A stretch of 64,000 nucleotides of DNA from Janibacter cremeus (GTDB lineage Bacteria; Actinomycetota; Actinomycetes; Actinomycetales; Dermatophilaceae). The stretch lies in the NCBI RefSeq assembly GCF_029395675.1, contig NZ_CP115184.1, positions 3,348,001 through 3,412,000 on the forward strand, given 5' to 3'. How positions within the stretch are numbered: position 1 is the first letter of the stretch; every line of letters begins with the position of its first letter. Below the pieces are notes generated by a model that was not told the origin of the DNA, ran no database searches, and was given only the letters and a program-made list of their open reading frames with translations. Shown here piece after piece: positions 24,835 through 33,195 of this stretch. Both the position numbers and the translations under genes were made by a program.

Positions 24835-25926
24835 ATGCGCAGTGCCAAGGACTTCTTCGCCCCCCTTGCCGTGGGCGCCCCCACGCCCGTCCGTGAGGTG
24901 CCCGCCCGGCCGAGCCGGATGATCCACTTCTTCGACCCGAGCAACGAGAAGATGGCCAAGAAGGTCCCGGACATGGTCGGTGTCTCGGACGTGCTCCTCG
25001 GCAACCTCGAGGACGCCGTCGTGGCCGACAAGAAGGAGGCCGCGCGCGAGGGCCTGGTGAGGATCGCCCGGGAGGTCGACTTCGGCGAGCACACCCAGCT
25101 GTGGACGCGGATCAACTCCCTCGACAGCCCGTGGGTCCTCGACGACCTGACCCGCCTCGTCACCGAGGTCGGCGACAAGCTCGACGTCGTCATGGTGCCC
25201 AAGGTCCAGGGCCCGGAGGACATCCACTACATCGACCGGATCCTCGCCCAGCTCGAGGCGAAGGGGGGCGTGCAGCGCCCGATCCTCGTCCACGCGATCC
25301 TCGAGACCGCGCGCGGCATGGCCAACGTCGAGGAGATCGCCGGTGCGTCCCCGCGCATGCAGGGCATCTCCCTGGGCCCGGCCGACCTCGCCGCGGACCG
25401 CCGGATGAAGACCACGCGCGTTGGTGGCGGCCACCCCGGCTACCTTGTGCGCCAGGACCCGACGAAGTCAAAGGACGCAGTGGACGGCACTCCTGATTAT
25501 TTCGGGCAGCGCGCCGTCTTCCAGCAGGACCTGTGGCACTACACGATCGCCCGGATGGTTGACGCCTGCGCGATGCACGGCATCTTCCCGTTCTACGGGC
25601 CCTTCGGCGACATCAAGGACACCGTCGCGTGCGAGGACCAGTTCCGCAACGCCTTCCTCCTCGGCTGCGTCGGCGCGTGGAGCCTGCACCCGGTGCAGAT
25701 CGAGATCGCGAAGAAGGTCTTCAGCCCCACCGCGGAGGACGTCGCCCACGCCCGCCGCGTCAAGGAGGCCATGCCCGACGGGCGCGGCGCCGTGATGATC
25801 GACGGCAAGATGGAGGACGACGCCTCCTACAAGCAGTGCATGGTCGTCCTCGAGCTCGCCGAGCGCCTCTCCGCCAACGACCCCGAGCTGGCGAAGACGT
25901 ACGCCGAGGCCGGGAAGGAGGCCTGA
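24835..25926 (+). CDS. Malyl-CoA / beta-methylmalyl-CoA lyase-like (HpcH/HpaI-CitE family)
   Basis: 363 residues of the CitE/Mcl fold. [21 protein letters not shown] carries the conserved acidic metal/CoA region, then [38 protein letters not shown] and [13 protein letters not shown]. The length and the GPADLAADR and GPFGDIKD segments are closer to L-malyl-CoA/methylmalyl-CoA lyases (Mcl1) than to citrate lyase beta. It should cleave or form C4-C5 malyl-CoA thioesters with glyoxylate. The next lyase gene starts two bases after its stop. The ATG was chosen at MRSAKDFF; the frame upstream is not conserved. Confidence 0.82.
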   Translation: MRSAKDFFAPLAVGAPTPVREVPARPSRMIHFFDPSNEKMAKKVPDMVGVSDVLLGNLEDAVVADKKEAAREGLVRIAREVDFGEHTQLWTRINSLDSPWVLDDLTRLVTEVGDKLDVVMVPKVQGPEDIHYIDRILAQLEAKGGVQRPILVHAILETARGMANVEEIAGASPRMQGISLGPADLAADRRMKTTRVGGGHPGYLVRQDPTKSKDAVDGTPDYFGQRAVFQQDLWHYTIARMVDACAMHGIFPFYGPFGDIKDTVACEDQFRNAFLLGCVGAWSLHPVQIEIAKKVFSPTAEDVAHARRVKEAMPDGRGAVMIDGKMEDDASYKQCMVVLELAERLSANDPELAKTYAEAGKEA

Positions 25927-25928
25927 TC

Positions 25929-26795
25929 ATGAGCGAGACGTACACCCCCCGCCGCTCCGTCCTCTACATGCCCGCCTCCAACGCCCGCGCGCTGGAGAAG
26001 GCCAGGACCCTGCCCGTCGACGCCCTGATCCTCGACCTCGAGGACGCGGTCGGCCCGGACGACAAGCCCGCCGCCCGCGAGGCCGCCTGCGCCGCGGTGC
26101 AGTCCGGTGAGTACGGGGACCGGGAGCTGACCATCCGCGTCAACGGCATCGGCACGCAGTGGCACGAGGAGGACATCGCCGCCGCGTCCGCGGCCGGGCC
26201 CGCCGGCATCGTCGTGCCCAAGGTCAACACGGCCGACGAGGTGCGTGCGCTCGTCGCGGCGATGGAGGCCGCCGGCGCCCCCGGGCACACGAAGCTGTGG
26301 GCGATGATCGAGACGCCCGCCGCGATCTTCAACATCCGCGAGATCGCGCAGGCCTCCGACCGGCTCGTCGCCTTCGTCATGGGCACCAACGACCTCGTCA
26401 AGGAGCTGCAGGCCGACCACGTCCCCGGCCGTGCGCCGCTGCTCACCTCCCTGTCGTGGGCGCTGCTCGCGGCCCGCGAGGCCGGCATCGCCGTCCTCGA
26501 CGGCGTCTACAACGCGGTCAAGGACCTCGAGGGCTTCACGGCCGAGTGCGAGCAGGGCCGCGACATGGGCTTCGACGGCAAGACGCTCATCCACCCCGGC
26601 CAGGTCGAGGTGTGCAACACGACCTTCGCGCCGAGCGAGGCGGCCGTCGAGGAGGCCAAGGGCATCCTCGCTGCCTGGGAGGAGGGCGCCGGCACCGGCG
26701 TCGTCACCCACAACGGCAAGATGATCGAGAACCTCCACGTGGACATCGCCCGCCGGGTGCTCTCCACCCACGAGGCGATCCTCGCGAGGTCCTGA
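25929..26795 (+). CDS. CitE-like CoA-ester lyase
   Basis: 288 residues, a second HpcH/HpaI-fold lyase: RRSVLYMPASNARALEKA, ALILDLEDAVGPDDKPAARE, TIRVNGIGTQW, IVVPKVNTADEV, AMIETPAAIFNIREIA, GKTLIHPGQVEV. It lacks citrate-lyase partner subunits nearby, so it is probably a stand-alone CitE-like enzyme such as a (citra)malyl-CoA or malyl-CoA lyase/thioesterase. Transcribed with the preceding lyase. Confidence 0.85.
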   Translation: MSETYTPRRSVLYMPASNARALEKARTLPVDALILDLEDAVGPDDKPAAREAACAAVQSGEYGDRELTIRVNGIGTQWHEEDIAAASAAGPAGIVVPKVNTADEVRALVAAMEAAGAPGHTKLWAMIETPAAIFNIREIAQASDRLVAFVMGTNDLVKELQADHVPGRAPLLTSLSWALLAAREAGIAVLDGVYNAVKDLEGFTAECEQGRDMGFDGKTLIHPGQVEVCNTTFAPSEAAVEEAKGILAAWEEGAGTGVVTHNGKMIENLHVDIARRVLSTHEAILARS

Positions 26796-26820
26796 CCGAC
26801 CGGCTCCTGACGAGGGGAGC

Positions 26821-26868
26821 CACGAAGGGGGGCGACCCGGGCTGATCGGCCGGGTCGCCCCCTTCGTG
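26821..26868. terminator. Terminator made of an inverted CGAAGGGGG pair
   Basis: CACGAAGGGGGGCGACCCGG pairs with CCGGGTCGCCCCCTTCGTG (19 pairs, one bulge). It follows the lyase operon. The arms contain the over-represented 9-mer in both orientations. Confidence 0.75.
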
Positions 26869-27006
26869 CTGCCCGCCCGCGCCCGGGGACGGCGCGCGTC
26901 ATCGTTTTGTGACCTCCTGGCACGCAACCGGCCGAGGTGTCCCGGACGTCTGGGTCAGTGAGGGGCGGGCAGGGACGCTCGTCCTCGACCACAGGGGGTC
27001 AGTCAG

Positions 27007-27975
27007 ATGAACACTCACCAGCCTCGCCACGCGGCCGGCACAACGAGGGGGGTGCTCGACCGGCGACTGCTCATGCGAGGAAGTGTGGCTGCCGCGCTGG
27101 CAGCCGGCCTCGGAGGAGTCGGCGTCGTCGCACCCGCCCACGCCGCCACCCATCCGCTGCTCCGCCTCGGCAGCCGGGGGACCGCCGTCCGTGAGCTGCA
27201 GCGCAAGCTGCTCGACGCCGGGTACGAGCACATGGGTGTCGACGGCATCTACGGGCCGTCGACCCGGGGGGCGGTCATGGCACTCCAGCGCGACCACCGG
27301 CTCGTCGTGGACGGCATCTGCGGGCCCAACACCTGGGCGGTCGTCGACCGTCTCGCCGGGTCCGGTGGCGGTGGCGGTGGCGAAACCGCCACCGAGTCGT
27401 CCGGCTCGCACCCGCTGCTGCGCAGCGGCAGCCGGGGCTCGGCGGTGACGCGCCTGCAGCGCACGATGCGGGCCAACGGCTACTGGCACACGGGCAACGA
27501 CGGCGTCTACGGTCACACCACCGCACAGGCCGTCATGGCCGTGCAGAAGGTCCACGGACTCGCGCGCGACGGTGTCTGCGGGCCCAACACCTGGGCCGTC
27601 ATAGACCGTCTGAACCGACCGCGTGGGCGCACGACCAGCGGCACGGTCATGGAGGTCGACCTCGGCAGGCAGGTCGTGATCTTCGTCGTGTCGGGTCGCA
27701 CGAGATGGGTCCTCAACACCAGCACCGGCAAGTCCGGCTGGCGCACCCCGCGGGGGCGGTACCGGATCTTCCGCCAGGTCAACCGGATGGACTACGGGCC
27801 GCTCGGCGCGCTGTGGCGCCCGAAGTACTTCAACGGCGGCATCGCGATCCACGGCTCCGGGTCCATCCCCGGCTACCCGGCCTCCCACGGTTGCGCGCGC
27901 GTGTCGAACGCCGCGATGAACTACGTCTGGGGCTCCGGCCTCGCACCGATCGGCCGAAGGGTCTGGGTGTACTGA
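27007..27975 (+). CDS. L,D-transpeptidase with two peptidoglycan-binding domains, Tat-type signal
   Basis: 322 residues. The N-terminus RRLLMRGSVAAALAAGLGG with a later AHA site looks like a twin-arginine-style signal (RRLLMRG), so the protein is exported. Two PG_binding_1 repeats follow (about 49-112 and 133-195; each ends DG(I/V)CGPNTWAV). The C-terminal YkuD domain has IAIHGSGSIPGYPASHGCAR with the catalytic HGC. It should form 3-3 peptidoglycan crosslinks or attach proteins. Monocistronic, between two strong hairpins. Confidence 0.88.
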   Translation: MNTHQPRHAAGTTRGVLDRRLLMRGSVAAALAAGLGGVGVVAPAHAATHPLLRLGSRGTAVRELQRKLLDAGYEHMGVDGIYGPSTRGAVMALQRDHRLVVDGICGPNTWAVVDRLAGSGGGGGGETATESSGSHPLLRSGSRGSAVTRLQRTMRANGYWHTGNDGVYGHTTAQAVMAVQKVHGLARDGVCGPNTWAVIDRLNRPRGRTTSGTVMEVDLGRQVVIFVVSGRTRWVLNTSTGKSGWRTPRGRYRIFRQVNRMDYGPLGALWRPKYFNGGIAIHGSGSIPGYPASHGCARVSNAAMNYVWGSGLAPIGRRVWVY

Positions 27976-27987
27976 CGGCACCGACGA

Positions 27988-28024
27988 GGCGAAGGGGGAC
28001 GAGCAGGGGGCGTCCCCCTTCGCC
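27988..28024. terminator. Perfect 14-bp terminator from inverted CGAAGGGGG pair
   Basis: GGCGAAGGGGGACG and CGTCCCCCTTCGCC flank a 9-base loop, 12 bases after the L,D-transpeptidase stop. Confidence 0.8.
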
Positions 28025-28133
28025 CCTGTCCGACGTGGCCGAGGACACCCGCGGACGCCGTGGCGGAGGGGGCACCCGGCTGGGATACTGGCCCGGATCC
28101 CTTGCCCACGACCGCAATGAGGTTTGAACGCGC

Positions 28134-29333
28134 ATGTCCCGACTGCAGACGACCGACGGACTCACCGAGGAGCAGCAGGACCTGCTCGGGCTCGTGAAGG
28201 AGTTCGTCGACGAGCAGATCATCCCCGTGGCCCAGGAGCTGGAGCACGCGGATGAGTACCCGCAGAAGATCGTCGACCAGATGAAGGAGATGGGGATCTT
28301 CGGTCTGATGATCCCCGAGGAGTTCGGTGGTCTCGGCGAGTCCCTGCTCACCTACGCCCTGTGCGTCGAGGAGATCGCGCGCGGCTGGATGCCGGTCTCG
28401 GGCATCATCAACACCCACTTCATCGTGGCGTGGATGATCCTCAAGCACGGTACCGAGGAGCAGAAGCAGCGCTACCTGCCGAAGATGGCCACCGGTGAGA
28501 TCCGCGGCGCCTTCTCGATGTCGGAGCCGGCGCTCGGCTCGGACGTCGCCGGCATCAAGACCAAGGCGGTCAAGGGTGAGGGCGATGAGTGGACCATCAA
28601 CGGCCAGAAGATGTGGCTGACCAACGGTGGCTCCGCCAACCTCGTCGCGGTGCTGTGCCGGACCGACCTCGGTGCCGACACCGCGCACAAGAACATGTCG
28701 ACCTTCCTCATCGACAAGACCGAGGGCTTCGGCGAGACCGCGCAGGGCGTCACCGTCCCCGGCAAGATCGAGAAGATGGGCTACAAGGGCGTCGACACGA
28801 CCGAGCTGATCTTCGACAACCACCGCACCAGCACCGCCCAGCTGCTCGGTGGCGAGCCCGGCAAGGGCTTCTACCAGATGATGGACGGCGTCGAGGTCGG
28901 CCGGGTCAACGTCGCCTCGCGCGCGTGCGGCCTGATGATGCGCGCCTTCGAGCTCGGCATCGACTACGCCCAGCAGCGCGAGACCTTCGGCAAGAAGATC
29001 GTCGACCACCAGGGCATCCTCTTCCGCATCGCGGACATGGCCGCCAAGGTCGAGGCCGGCCACCAGCTGATGGTCAAGGCCGCCCGGCTGAAGGACAAGG
29101 GCGAGCGCAACGACCTCGAGGCCGGTATCGCGAAGTACATGGCAGCCGAGTACTGCGCCGACGTCGTCGAGCAGTCCTTCCGCATCCACGGTGGCTTCGG
29201 CTACACCAAGGAGTACGAGATCGAGCGCCTCTACCGCGAGGCCCCGATGCTGCTCATCGGTGAGGGCACCGCCGAGATCCAGAAGATGATCATCGGCAAG
29301 AGCATCCTGAAGGACTACCCGGCCAAGCGCTGA
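28134..29333 (+). CDS. Acyl-CoA dehydrogenase
   Basis: 399-residue FAD flavoenzyme that introduces the alpha-beta double bond in acyl-CoAs. Family signatures are AFSMSEPALGSDVAGI (FAD loop), MWLTNGG and FRIHGGFGYTKEYEIERLYREAP with a glutamate base in the C-terminal region (LIGEGTAEIQ). Single gene with GAGG upstream. Close in length to short/branched-chain enzymes; it lacks the N-terminal extension of methylsuccinyl-CoA dehydrogenase. Substrate cannot be set from sequence. Confidence 0.88.
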   Translation: MSRLQTTDGLTEEQQDLLGLVKEFVDEQIIPVAQELEHADEYPQKIVDQMKEMGIFGLMIPEEFGGLGESLLTYALCVEEIARGWMPVSGIINTHFIVAWMILKHGTEEQKQRYLPKMATGEIRGAFSMSEPALGSDVAGIKTKAVKGEGDEWTINGQKMWLTNGGSANLVAVLCRTDLGADTAHKNMSTFLIDKTEGFGETAQGVTVPGKIEKMGYKGVDTTELIFDNHRTSTAQLLGGEPGKGFYQMMDGVEVGRVNVASRACGLMMRAFELGIDYAQQRETFGKKIVDHQGILFRIADMAAKVEAGHQLMVKAARLKDKGERNDLEAGIAKYMAAEYCADVVEQSFRIHGGFGYTKEYEIERLYREAPMLLIGEGTAEIQKMIIGKSILKDYPAKR

Positions 29334-29352
29334 CCGGACCCCAGGACCGTCG

Positions 29353-29441
29353 GATACGAACTACTGCAGGCAGCCTTTCGTATCGTCGGCCGTAGCTCGA
29401 GCTACTGCAGGCGATACGAGGTACTGCCTGCAGTAGTTCGT
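29353..29441. repeat. Long inverted repeat with nested palindromes
   Basis: ACGAACTACTGCAGGCAG (29356-29373) is exactly mirrored at 29424-29441. GATACGAA/TTCGTATC forms an inner stem at 29353-29384, and TAGCTCGAGCTA is a palindrome at 29393-29404. It lies downstream of the acyl-CoA dehydrogenase gene. Confidence 0.75.
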
Positions 29442-29492
29442 TGGCGCGTGTGCACCGGATCACCGCGGGGTTGGGGGTCAGGAGTTTGGTGG

Positions 29493-29498
29493 GACAAT
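29493..29498 (+). promoter_or_regulatory. Leaderless-type -10 for stress-protein gene
   Basis: GACAAT, six bases, then ATG 29505. Confidence 0.4.
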
Positions 29499-29504
29499 GG
29501 GGCC

Positions 29505-30089
29505 ATGAGTACGCAGCCGCACATGACCGCCCGGATGGAAGATCACCTCGGGCTGCGCTTCCCGATGTCCCTGGTCACCTATGACACCTATGCCGAGGCG
29601 CAGCGTGCCGTCGACTTCCTCGCCGACAAGGAGTTCCCCGTCGAGGACGTCATGATCGTCGGCACCGACCTCAAGCAGGTCGAGCGGGTGCGCGGACGCC
29701 TCACCACGAGCAAGGTGCTCCTCGGCGGCCTGCTGTCCGGTCTGTGGATCGGTGTCTTCGTCGGGCTCGTCTTCGCGATGTTCGAGGGCGGGGACAACCT
29801 CGTCCAGCGTCTGGTGTCCACGGTCCTCATCGGTGCCGTCTTCGGCCTCGTGTGGGCGTGGCTGGGCTACCGCTCCACCGGTGGGCAGCGCGACTTCACC
29901 TCGATCAGCCAGGTCGTCGCCTCCCGCTACGAGGTGCTCACCGAGCACAAGCACATGCAGACCGCCCGCGAGCTGCTCGCCGAGCTCGACCCGATGCGCG
30001 CCGCCCAGGAGCAGGTGCGCCAGCGGCAGGAGCAGGCCCGCGCCGAGCAGGAGCGCATGGACCGTGACCGGGGCGGGCAGACCACCTGA
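29505..30089 (+). CDS. General stress protein (YflT-like), two-helix membrane protein
   Basis: 194 residues: an N-terminal soluble domain with the general-stress-protein motif (LVTYDTYAEAQRAVDFLADKEFPVEDVMIVGTDL), then two transmembrane helices (about 74-90 and 102-121), and a Gln/Arg/Glu-rich C-terminal helix (RAAQEQVRQRQEQARAEQE). Members are induced by general stress; the mechanism is unknown. Monocistronic; a 24-base hairpin follows. Confidence 0.8.
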   Translation: MSTQPHMTARMEDHLGLRFPMSLVTYDTYAEAQRAVDFLADKEFPVEDVMIVGTDLKQVERVRGRLTTSKVLLGGLLSGLWIGVFVGLVFAMFEGGDNLVQRLVSTVLIGAVFGLVWAWLGYRSTGGQRDFTSISQVVASRYEVLTEHKHMQTARELLAELDPMRAAQEQVRQRQEQARAEQERMDRDRGGQTT

Positions 30090-30096
30090 CCCGTGA

Positions 30097-30120
30097 CGAA
30101 GGGGGGAGGGCCCCCCTTCG
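30097..30120. terminator. Compact terminator from inverted CGAAGGGGG pair
   Basis: CGAAGGGGGG-AGGG-CCCCCCTTCG, a perfect 10-bp stem, eight bases after the stress-protein stop. Confidence 0.75.
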
Positions 30121-30163
30121 CCATCAGCCGGCTCGGGGGGTGGCCGGAACGCGCTCGGCTGGA

Positions 30164-30169
30164 TAGCGT
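30164..30169 (+). promoter_or_regulatory. Leaderless-type -10 for PIG-L gene
   Basis: TAGCGT, six bases, then GTG 30176. Confidence 0.45.
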
Positions 30170-30175
30170 CGCGGT

Positions 30176-30916
30176 GTGACCATCCTGTCCGACCTGGCCG
30201 CCCTCGACGAGTCCTCCTTCGACTCCGTGCTCTGCGTCGTCGCCCATCCCGACGACATCGAGTACGGCATGGCCGCAGCCGTCGCCGCGTGGACCGGCGC
30301 GGGCAAGACCGTGCGCTACTTCCTGCTCACCCGGGGTGAGGCCGGGATCGACACGATGGACCCCATCGACGCCGCCCCTGCCCGGGCCGACGAGGAGCGC
30401 GCCAGCGCAGCGGTCGTCGGGGTCGAGTCCGTGGAGTTCGGTGACCACCCCGACGGGACGATCGAGTACGGGCTGCGGTTGCGCCGCGACATCGCCGCGG
30501 CCATCCGCCGGGCGAAACCCGACCTCGTGCTGACCCTGACCCACGCCGAGACCTTCGCCGGGGGCCACCTCAACCAGGCCGACCACCGCGCCGTCGGTCT
30601 GGCCACGCTCGACGCGAGCGCCGACGCGGGCAACCGGTGGATCTTCCCCGAGCTCATCGACGAGGGCCTCGAGCCGTGGAAGGTCACCGCCGTCGGCGTG
30701 GTCGCCGGGCCGACACCGACCCACTACGTCGACGTCACCGGACACCTGGACGACGCGATCGAGTCCCTCGAGGAGCACCGGCTCTACAACGCCGCGCTCC
30801 CGGAGGACTTCCCGTCGCCGGCGGAGCTGCTGGGAAACATCCTCGGGATGGGTGCCGAGCGGGTGCGCGACCCCATGGTCACGCACGCGTTGCTCGTCGA
30901 GCACTTCCCGCGCTGA
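30176..30916 (+). CDS. PIG-L/LmbE family zinc deacetylase
   Basis: 246 residues. Zinc-binding AHPDDIEYG (about 23-31), RGEAGI and the downstream HLNQADHRAVG histidine motif are those of N-acetylglucosaminyl de-N-acetylases such as MshB (mycothiol) and bacillithiol enzymes. Slightly shorter than MshB (about 300), so it may act on another GlcNAc conjugate. Monocistronic and leaderless-like; followed by a 50-base hairpin. Confidence 0.83.
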   Translation: MTILSDLAALDESSFDSVLCVVAHPDDIEYGMAAAVAAWTGAGKTVRYFLLTRGEAGIDTMDPIDAAPARADEERASAAVVGVESVEFGDHPDGTIEYGLRLRRDIAAAIRRAKPDLVLTLTHAETFAGGHLNQADHRAVGLATLDASADAGNRWIFPELIDEGLEPWKVTAVGVVAGPTPTHYVDVTGHLDDAIESLEEHRLYNAALPEDFPSPAELLGNILGMGAERVRDPMVTHALLVEHFPR

Positions 30917-30943
30917 TCCCCCCTTCGGCGCGCTCGCTGGGCA

Positions 30944-30993
30944 CAGAAATCGAGTCGGGACGTGGTAATTCCTGCGTCCTGACTCGATTTCTG
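30944..30993. terminator. Long hairpin downstream of PIG-L gene
   Basis: CAGAAATCGAGTC and GACTCGATTTCTG pair perfectly; the stem continues with GGACG/CGTCC after one mismatch, to roughly 20 pairs. Unlike neighbouring terminators it is not GC-rich and carries no CGAAGGGGG in its arms. Confidence 0.55.
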
Positions 30994-31064
30994 CGTCCGG
31001 GACGAAGGGGGAGGCCTGTGGATATCGTGAGCGGCCGTTTCCGCGGGTCCGTCACGATCGGACG

Positions 31065-31991
31065 GTGGATGATCGACTGCGACGACGGGCCGAGCAGAAC
31101 GGCGACGTCTTCACCTGGGAGGACGTGCGCTCCTGCCTCCTGGGCGAGCATGACGTGCGGGAGGTCGTGCGGGCAGGGGAGGCGGTTCGGGTGCGGCGCA
31201 ACGCCTACGTGCTCGAGGACCGGTGGCGATCGGCGCGTCCGGAGGAGCAGCTCGCCCTGCGCGTCCGCGCGGTCCTGCTGGGCCGACCGGGCCACACGGC
31301 GAGCCACCAGAGCGCGCTCGCGCTCCACGGCATCGCGCTGTGGGGCGTCCCGAGCCGCGTGGTCGACCTGATGGCCCCGGTGCCGCGGACCCGGACGGTC
31401 AGCGGTGTGCGGACCCATCCCGTCGATGCCGCGATCGAGCCGGTCCACGTCGGCGGTTACGCGACAGTGGACATCGCGACCGCGGTCGTCCAGGTCACGC
31501 TCCGGTGCGGTGTCGAGGCAGGCGTGGTGGCACTGGATGATGCCCTGCACCAGCGCAGGTGCCGGCTGCCCCAGGTGCAGGCGGCCGGTGAGCGGCTTGC
31601 ACGCGGTCCACTGGACAGGGCGCGGGTGGCCGCGCTGGTGGAGCGGGCGGATCCCTCGTGCGAGTCGGTCGGCGAGAGCCGGACGCGGCTGCTCCTGCAC
31701 GGGCTCGGCTACGACGTGCGCAGCCAGGTGAGCGTGAGCGACGACCACGGGAGCTTCGTTGGCCGGGTCGACTTCATGGTGGGTGGAGCCGTCGTCGTTG
31801 AGTTCGACGGCATGGTCAAGTACGAGGGCGCCGACGGGCGCGGTGCCCTGGCGCGGGAGAAGGCCCGGGAGGAGCGCCTCACCGCCCTCGGGTGTGTCGT
31901 CATCCGGCTCGTCTGGGCCGATCTGGACCACCCGGAGCGCGTGCGGGCGAGGATCGACGGCGCTCAGCGGCGGGGCATCAGCACCGTGTAG
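31065..31991 (+). CDS. AbiEi-antitoxin-like HTH protein with endonuclease-like C-terminus
   Basis: 308 residues. The N-terminus (VFTWEDVRSCLLGEHDVREVVRAGEAVRVRRNAYVL) matches the type IV AbiEi-type winged helix; a middle region follows (HTASHQSALALHGI). The C-terminus (SRTRLLLHGLGYDVRSQ; FVGRVDFMVGGAVVVEFDGMVKY; EERLTALGCVVIRLVW) looks like the DUF559/Vsr nuclease fold with D and E-F-D metal residues. No toxin gene is adjacent, so it is an orphan of unknown role. Its end overlaps the convergent hydratase gene by 28 bases. CACGAT lies six bases before the GTG. Confidence 0.7.
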   Translation: MDDRLRRRAEQNGDVFTWEDVRSCLLGEHDVREVVRAGEAVRVRRNAYVLEDRWRSARPEEQLALRVRAVLLGRPGHTASHQSALALHGIALWGVPSRVVDLMAPVPRTRTVSGVRTHPVDAAIEPVHVGGYATVDIATAVVQVTLRCGVEAGVVALDDALHQRRCRLPQVQAAGERLARGPLDRARVAALVERADPSCESVGESRTRLLLHGLGYDVRSQVSVSDDHGSFVGRVDFMVGGAVVVEFDGMVKYEGADGRGALAREKAREERLTALGCVVIRLVWADLDHPERVRARIDGAQRRGISTV

Positions 31992-33019
31992 TCGAGGTCG
32001 AGCACGACCTCGGGGAGGTACTTGCCGTCCTCGCCCCTGTACGGGAAGTCCGCGCACGGGGTGTCCTTGGTCGCGACCGTGCGCAGGCGAAGCGCGCCGA
32101 CGTCGGTGCGGCCCGGCAGCTCGATCCTCTCGAGGACCTCGGACCACGCGTAGACCGTGTCTCCGGCGAAGGTGGGGTTGGCGTGCGCGCCGGCGTTGAT
32201 CGCGGCGATCGTCTGGCCGTTCGCCAAGCCGTTGAAGGACAGGGCCCGGGCGAGGCTGATGACGTGCCCGCCGTAGATGAGCCGGCGGCCGATCGTCGAC
32301 TGCGACTGGGCGTGCTGGTTGAAGTGGACCTTCGCGGTGTTCTGGTACAGCCGCGTGGCGAGCATGTGGTCCGACTCCTCGATGGTCATGCCGTCGAGGT
32401 GGTCGATGCGCTCGCCGGCCTCGTAGTCCTCCCAGAGGAATGGGCTGCCGGCCAGGTCCACGTCGTACTCGCGACCGGCGAGGTGGAAGGGCACGTGCAG
32501 GTCCTCGGCGGCGACCGCCCCGGGCAGATCGGGGACGACCGTCTCGGGGGCGGGGGAGGCCGGGTCCTTCTTGTGGACCATCACCCAGCGGACGTAGTCG
32601 ACGACCATCTCGCCGCGCTGGTTGACGCCGACGGAGTTGACGTAGACGACGCCGGTCCTGCCGTTGGAGTTCTCCTTCAGGCCGATGACCGTCGAGGTCG
32701 TGGTCACGGTGTCACCGACGTGAAGCGGGGCGCCGAAGCGACCGCCCGCGTACCCGAGGTTGGCGACGGCGTTGAGCGAGATGTCCGGGACGGACTTGCC
32801 GAAGACGAGGTGGAAGGCCAGCAGGCTGTCGACCGGCATCCGCGCGAAGCCCATCGCCTCCGCGAAGGTCGAGGCGCTCGTCGCGGCGAAGCGCGAGCCG
32901 TACAGCCCGGTGTAGAGAGCGATGTCGCCGTCGGTCACCGTGCGCGGCGTCGCGTGCCGGATCTCCTGACCGATCGAGAAGTCCTCGAAGTAGTTGCCGG
33001 GGACCGTCTTGGTGGACAT
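31964..33019 (-). CDS. Mesaconyl-CoA hydratase-like double-hotdog MaoC protein
   Basis: 351 residues with two MaoC hotdog halves: YFEDFSIGQEIRHATPRTVTDGDIALYTGLYGSRF at the start and YEAGERIDHLDGMTIEESDHMLATRLYQNTAKVHFN in the second half, the latter with the hydratase D-x-x-x-H-type segment. Length and architecture match mesaconyl-CoA (beta-methylmalyl-CoA) hydratase, the natural partner of the Mcl-like lyase at 24835. Other double-MaoC hydratases are possible. The 3' end overlaps the convergent AbiEi-like gene. Confidence 0.78.
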   Translation of the reverse strand: MSTKTVPGNYFEDFSIGQEIRHATPRTVTDGDIALYTGLYGSRFAATSASTFAEAMGFARMPVDSLLAFHLVFGKSVPDISLNAVANLGYAGGRFGAPLHVGDTVTTTSTVIGLKENSNGRTGVVYVNSVGVNQRGEMVVDYVRWVMVHKKDPASPAPETVVPDLPGAVAAEDLHVPFHLAGREYDVDLAGSPFLWEDYEAGERIDHLDGMTIEESDHMLATRLYQNTAKVHFNQHAQSQSTIGRRLIYGGHVISLARALSFNGLANGQTIAAINAGAHANPTFAGDTVYAWSEVLERIELPGRTDVGALRLRTVATKDTPCADFPYRGEDGKYLPEVVLDLDYTVLMPRR

Positions 33020-33080
33020 GCGGGGGCCTTTCGTCGGGCGAAGGGGGATCACCGCCATCTTCGCGCACGGCCGGCGAAGG

Positions 33081-33115
33081 GGGTGTGGCCGAGTCGTGTT
33101 GACCCGGCCACACCC
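33081..33115. terminator. Hairpin in mch-pepP interval
   Basis: GGGTGTGGCCG and CGGCCACACCC, a perfect 11-bp stem with a 13-base loop. Confidence 0.5.
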
Positions 33116-33132
33116 GCGCACTTCCCTGGTGT

Positions 33133-33155
33133 CGCATTTCCCTGTGGTCGTGCGC
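33133..33155. repeat. CGCA(T/C)TTCCC repeat, copy 1
   Basis: CGCATTTCCCTGTGGTCGTG resembles CGCACTTCCCCGGGGTCGTG at 61588-61609 (17 of 20 identical). Both lie in 3' intergenic DNA. Confidence 0.45.
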
Positions 33156-33161
33156 ATGGTT

Positions 33162-33187
33162 GCCGCATTTCCCCGGGGAGATGCGGC
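33162..33187. terminator. Terminator for pepP (minus strand)
   Basis: GCCGCATTTCCCC pairs with GGGGAGATGCGGC with one mismatch and no loop spacer; it begins 8 bases beyond the aminopeptidase stop. Confidence 0.6.
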
Positions 33188-33195
33188 GGTCCGGC

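Noticed and set aside
28134..29333. Methylsuccinyl-CoA dehydrogenase
   Set aside because: Attractive given the Mcl and Mch neighbours, but the protein lacks the long N-terminal extension of that enzyme and is an ordinary acyl-CoA dehydrogenase in length.
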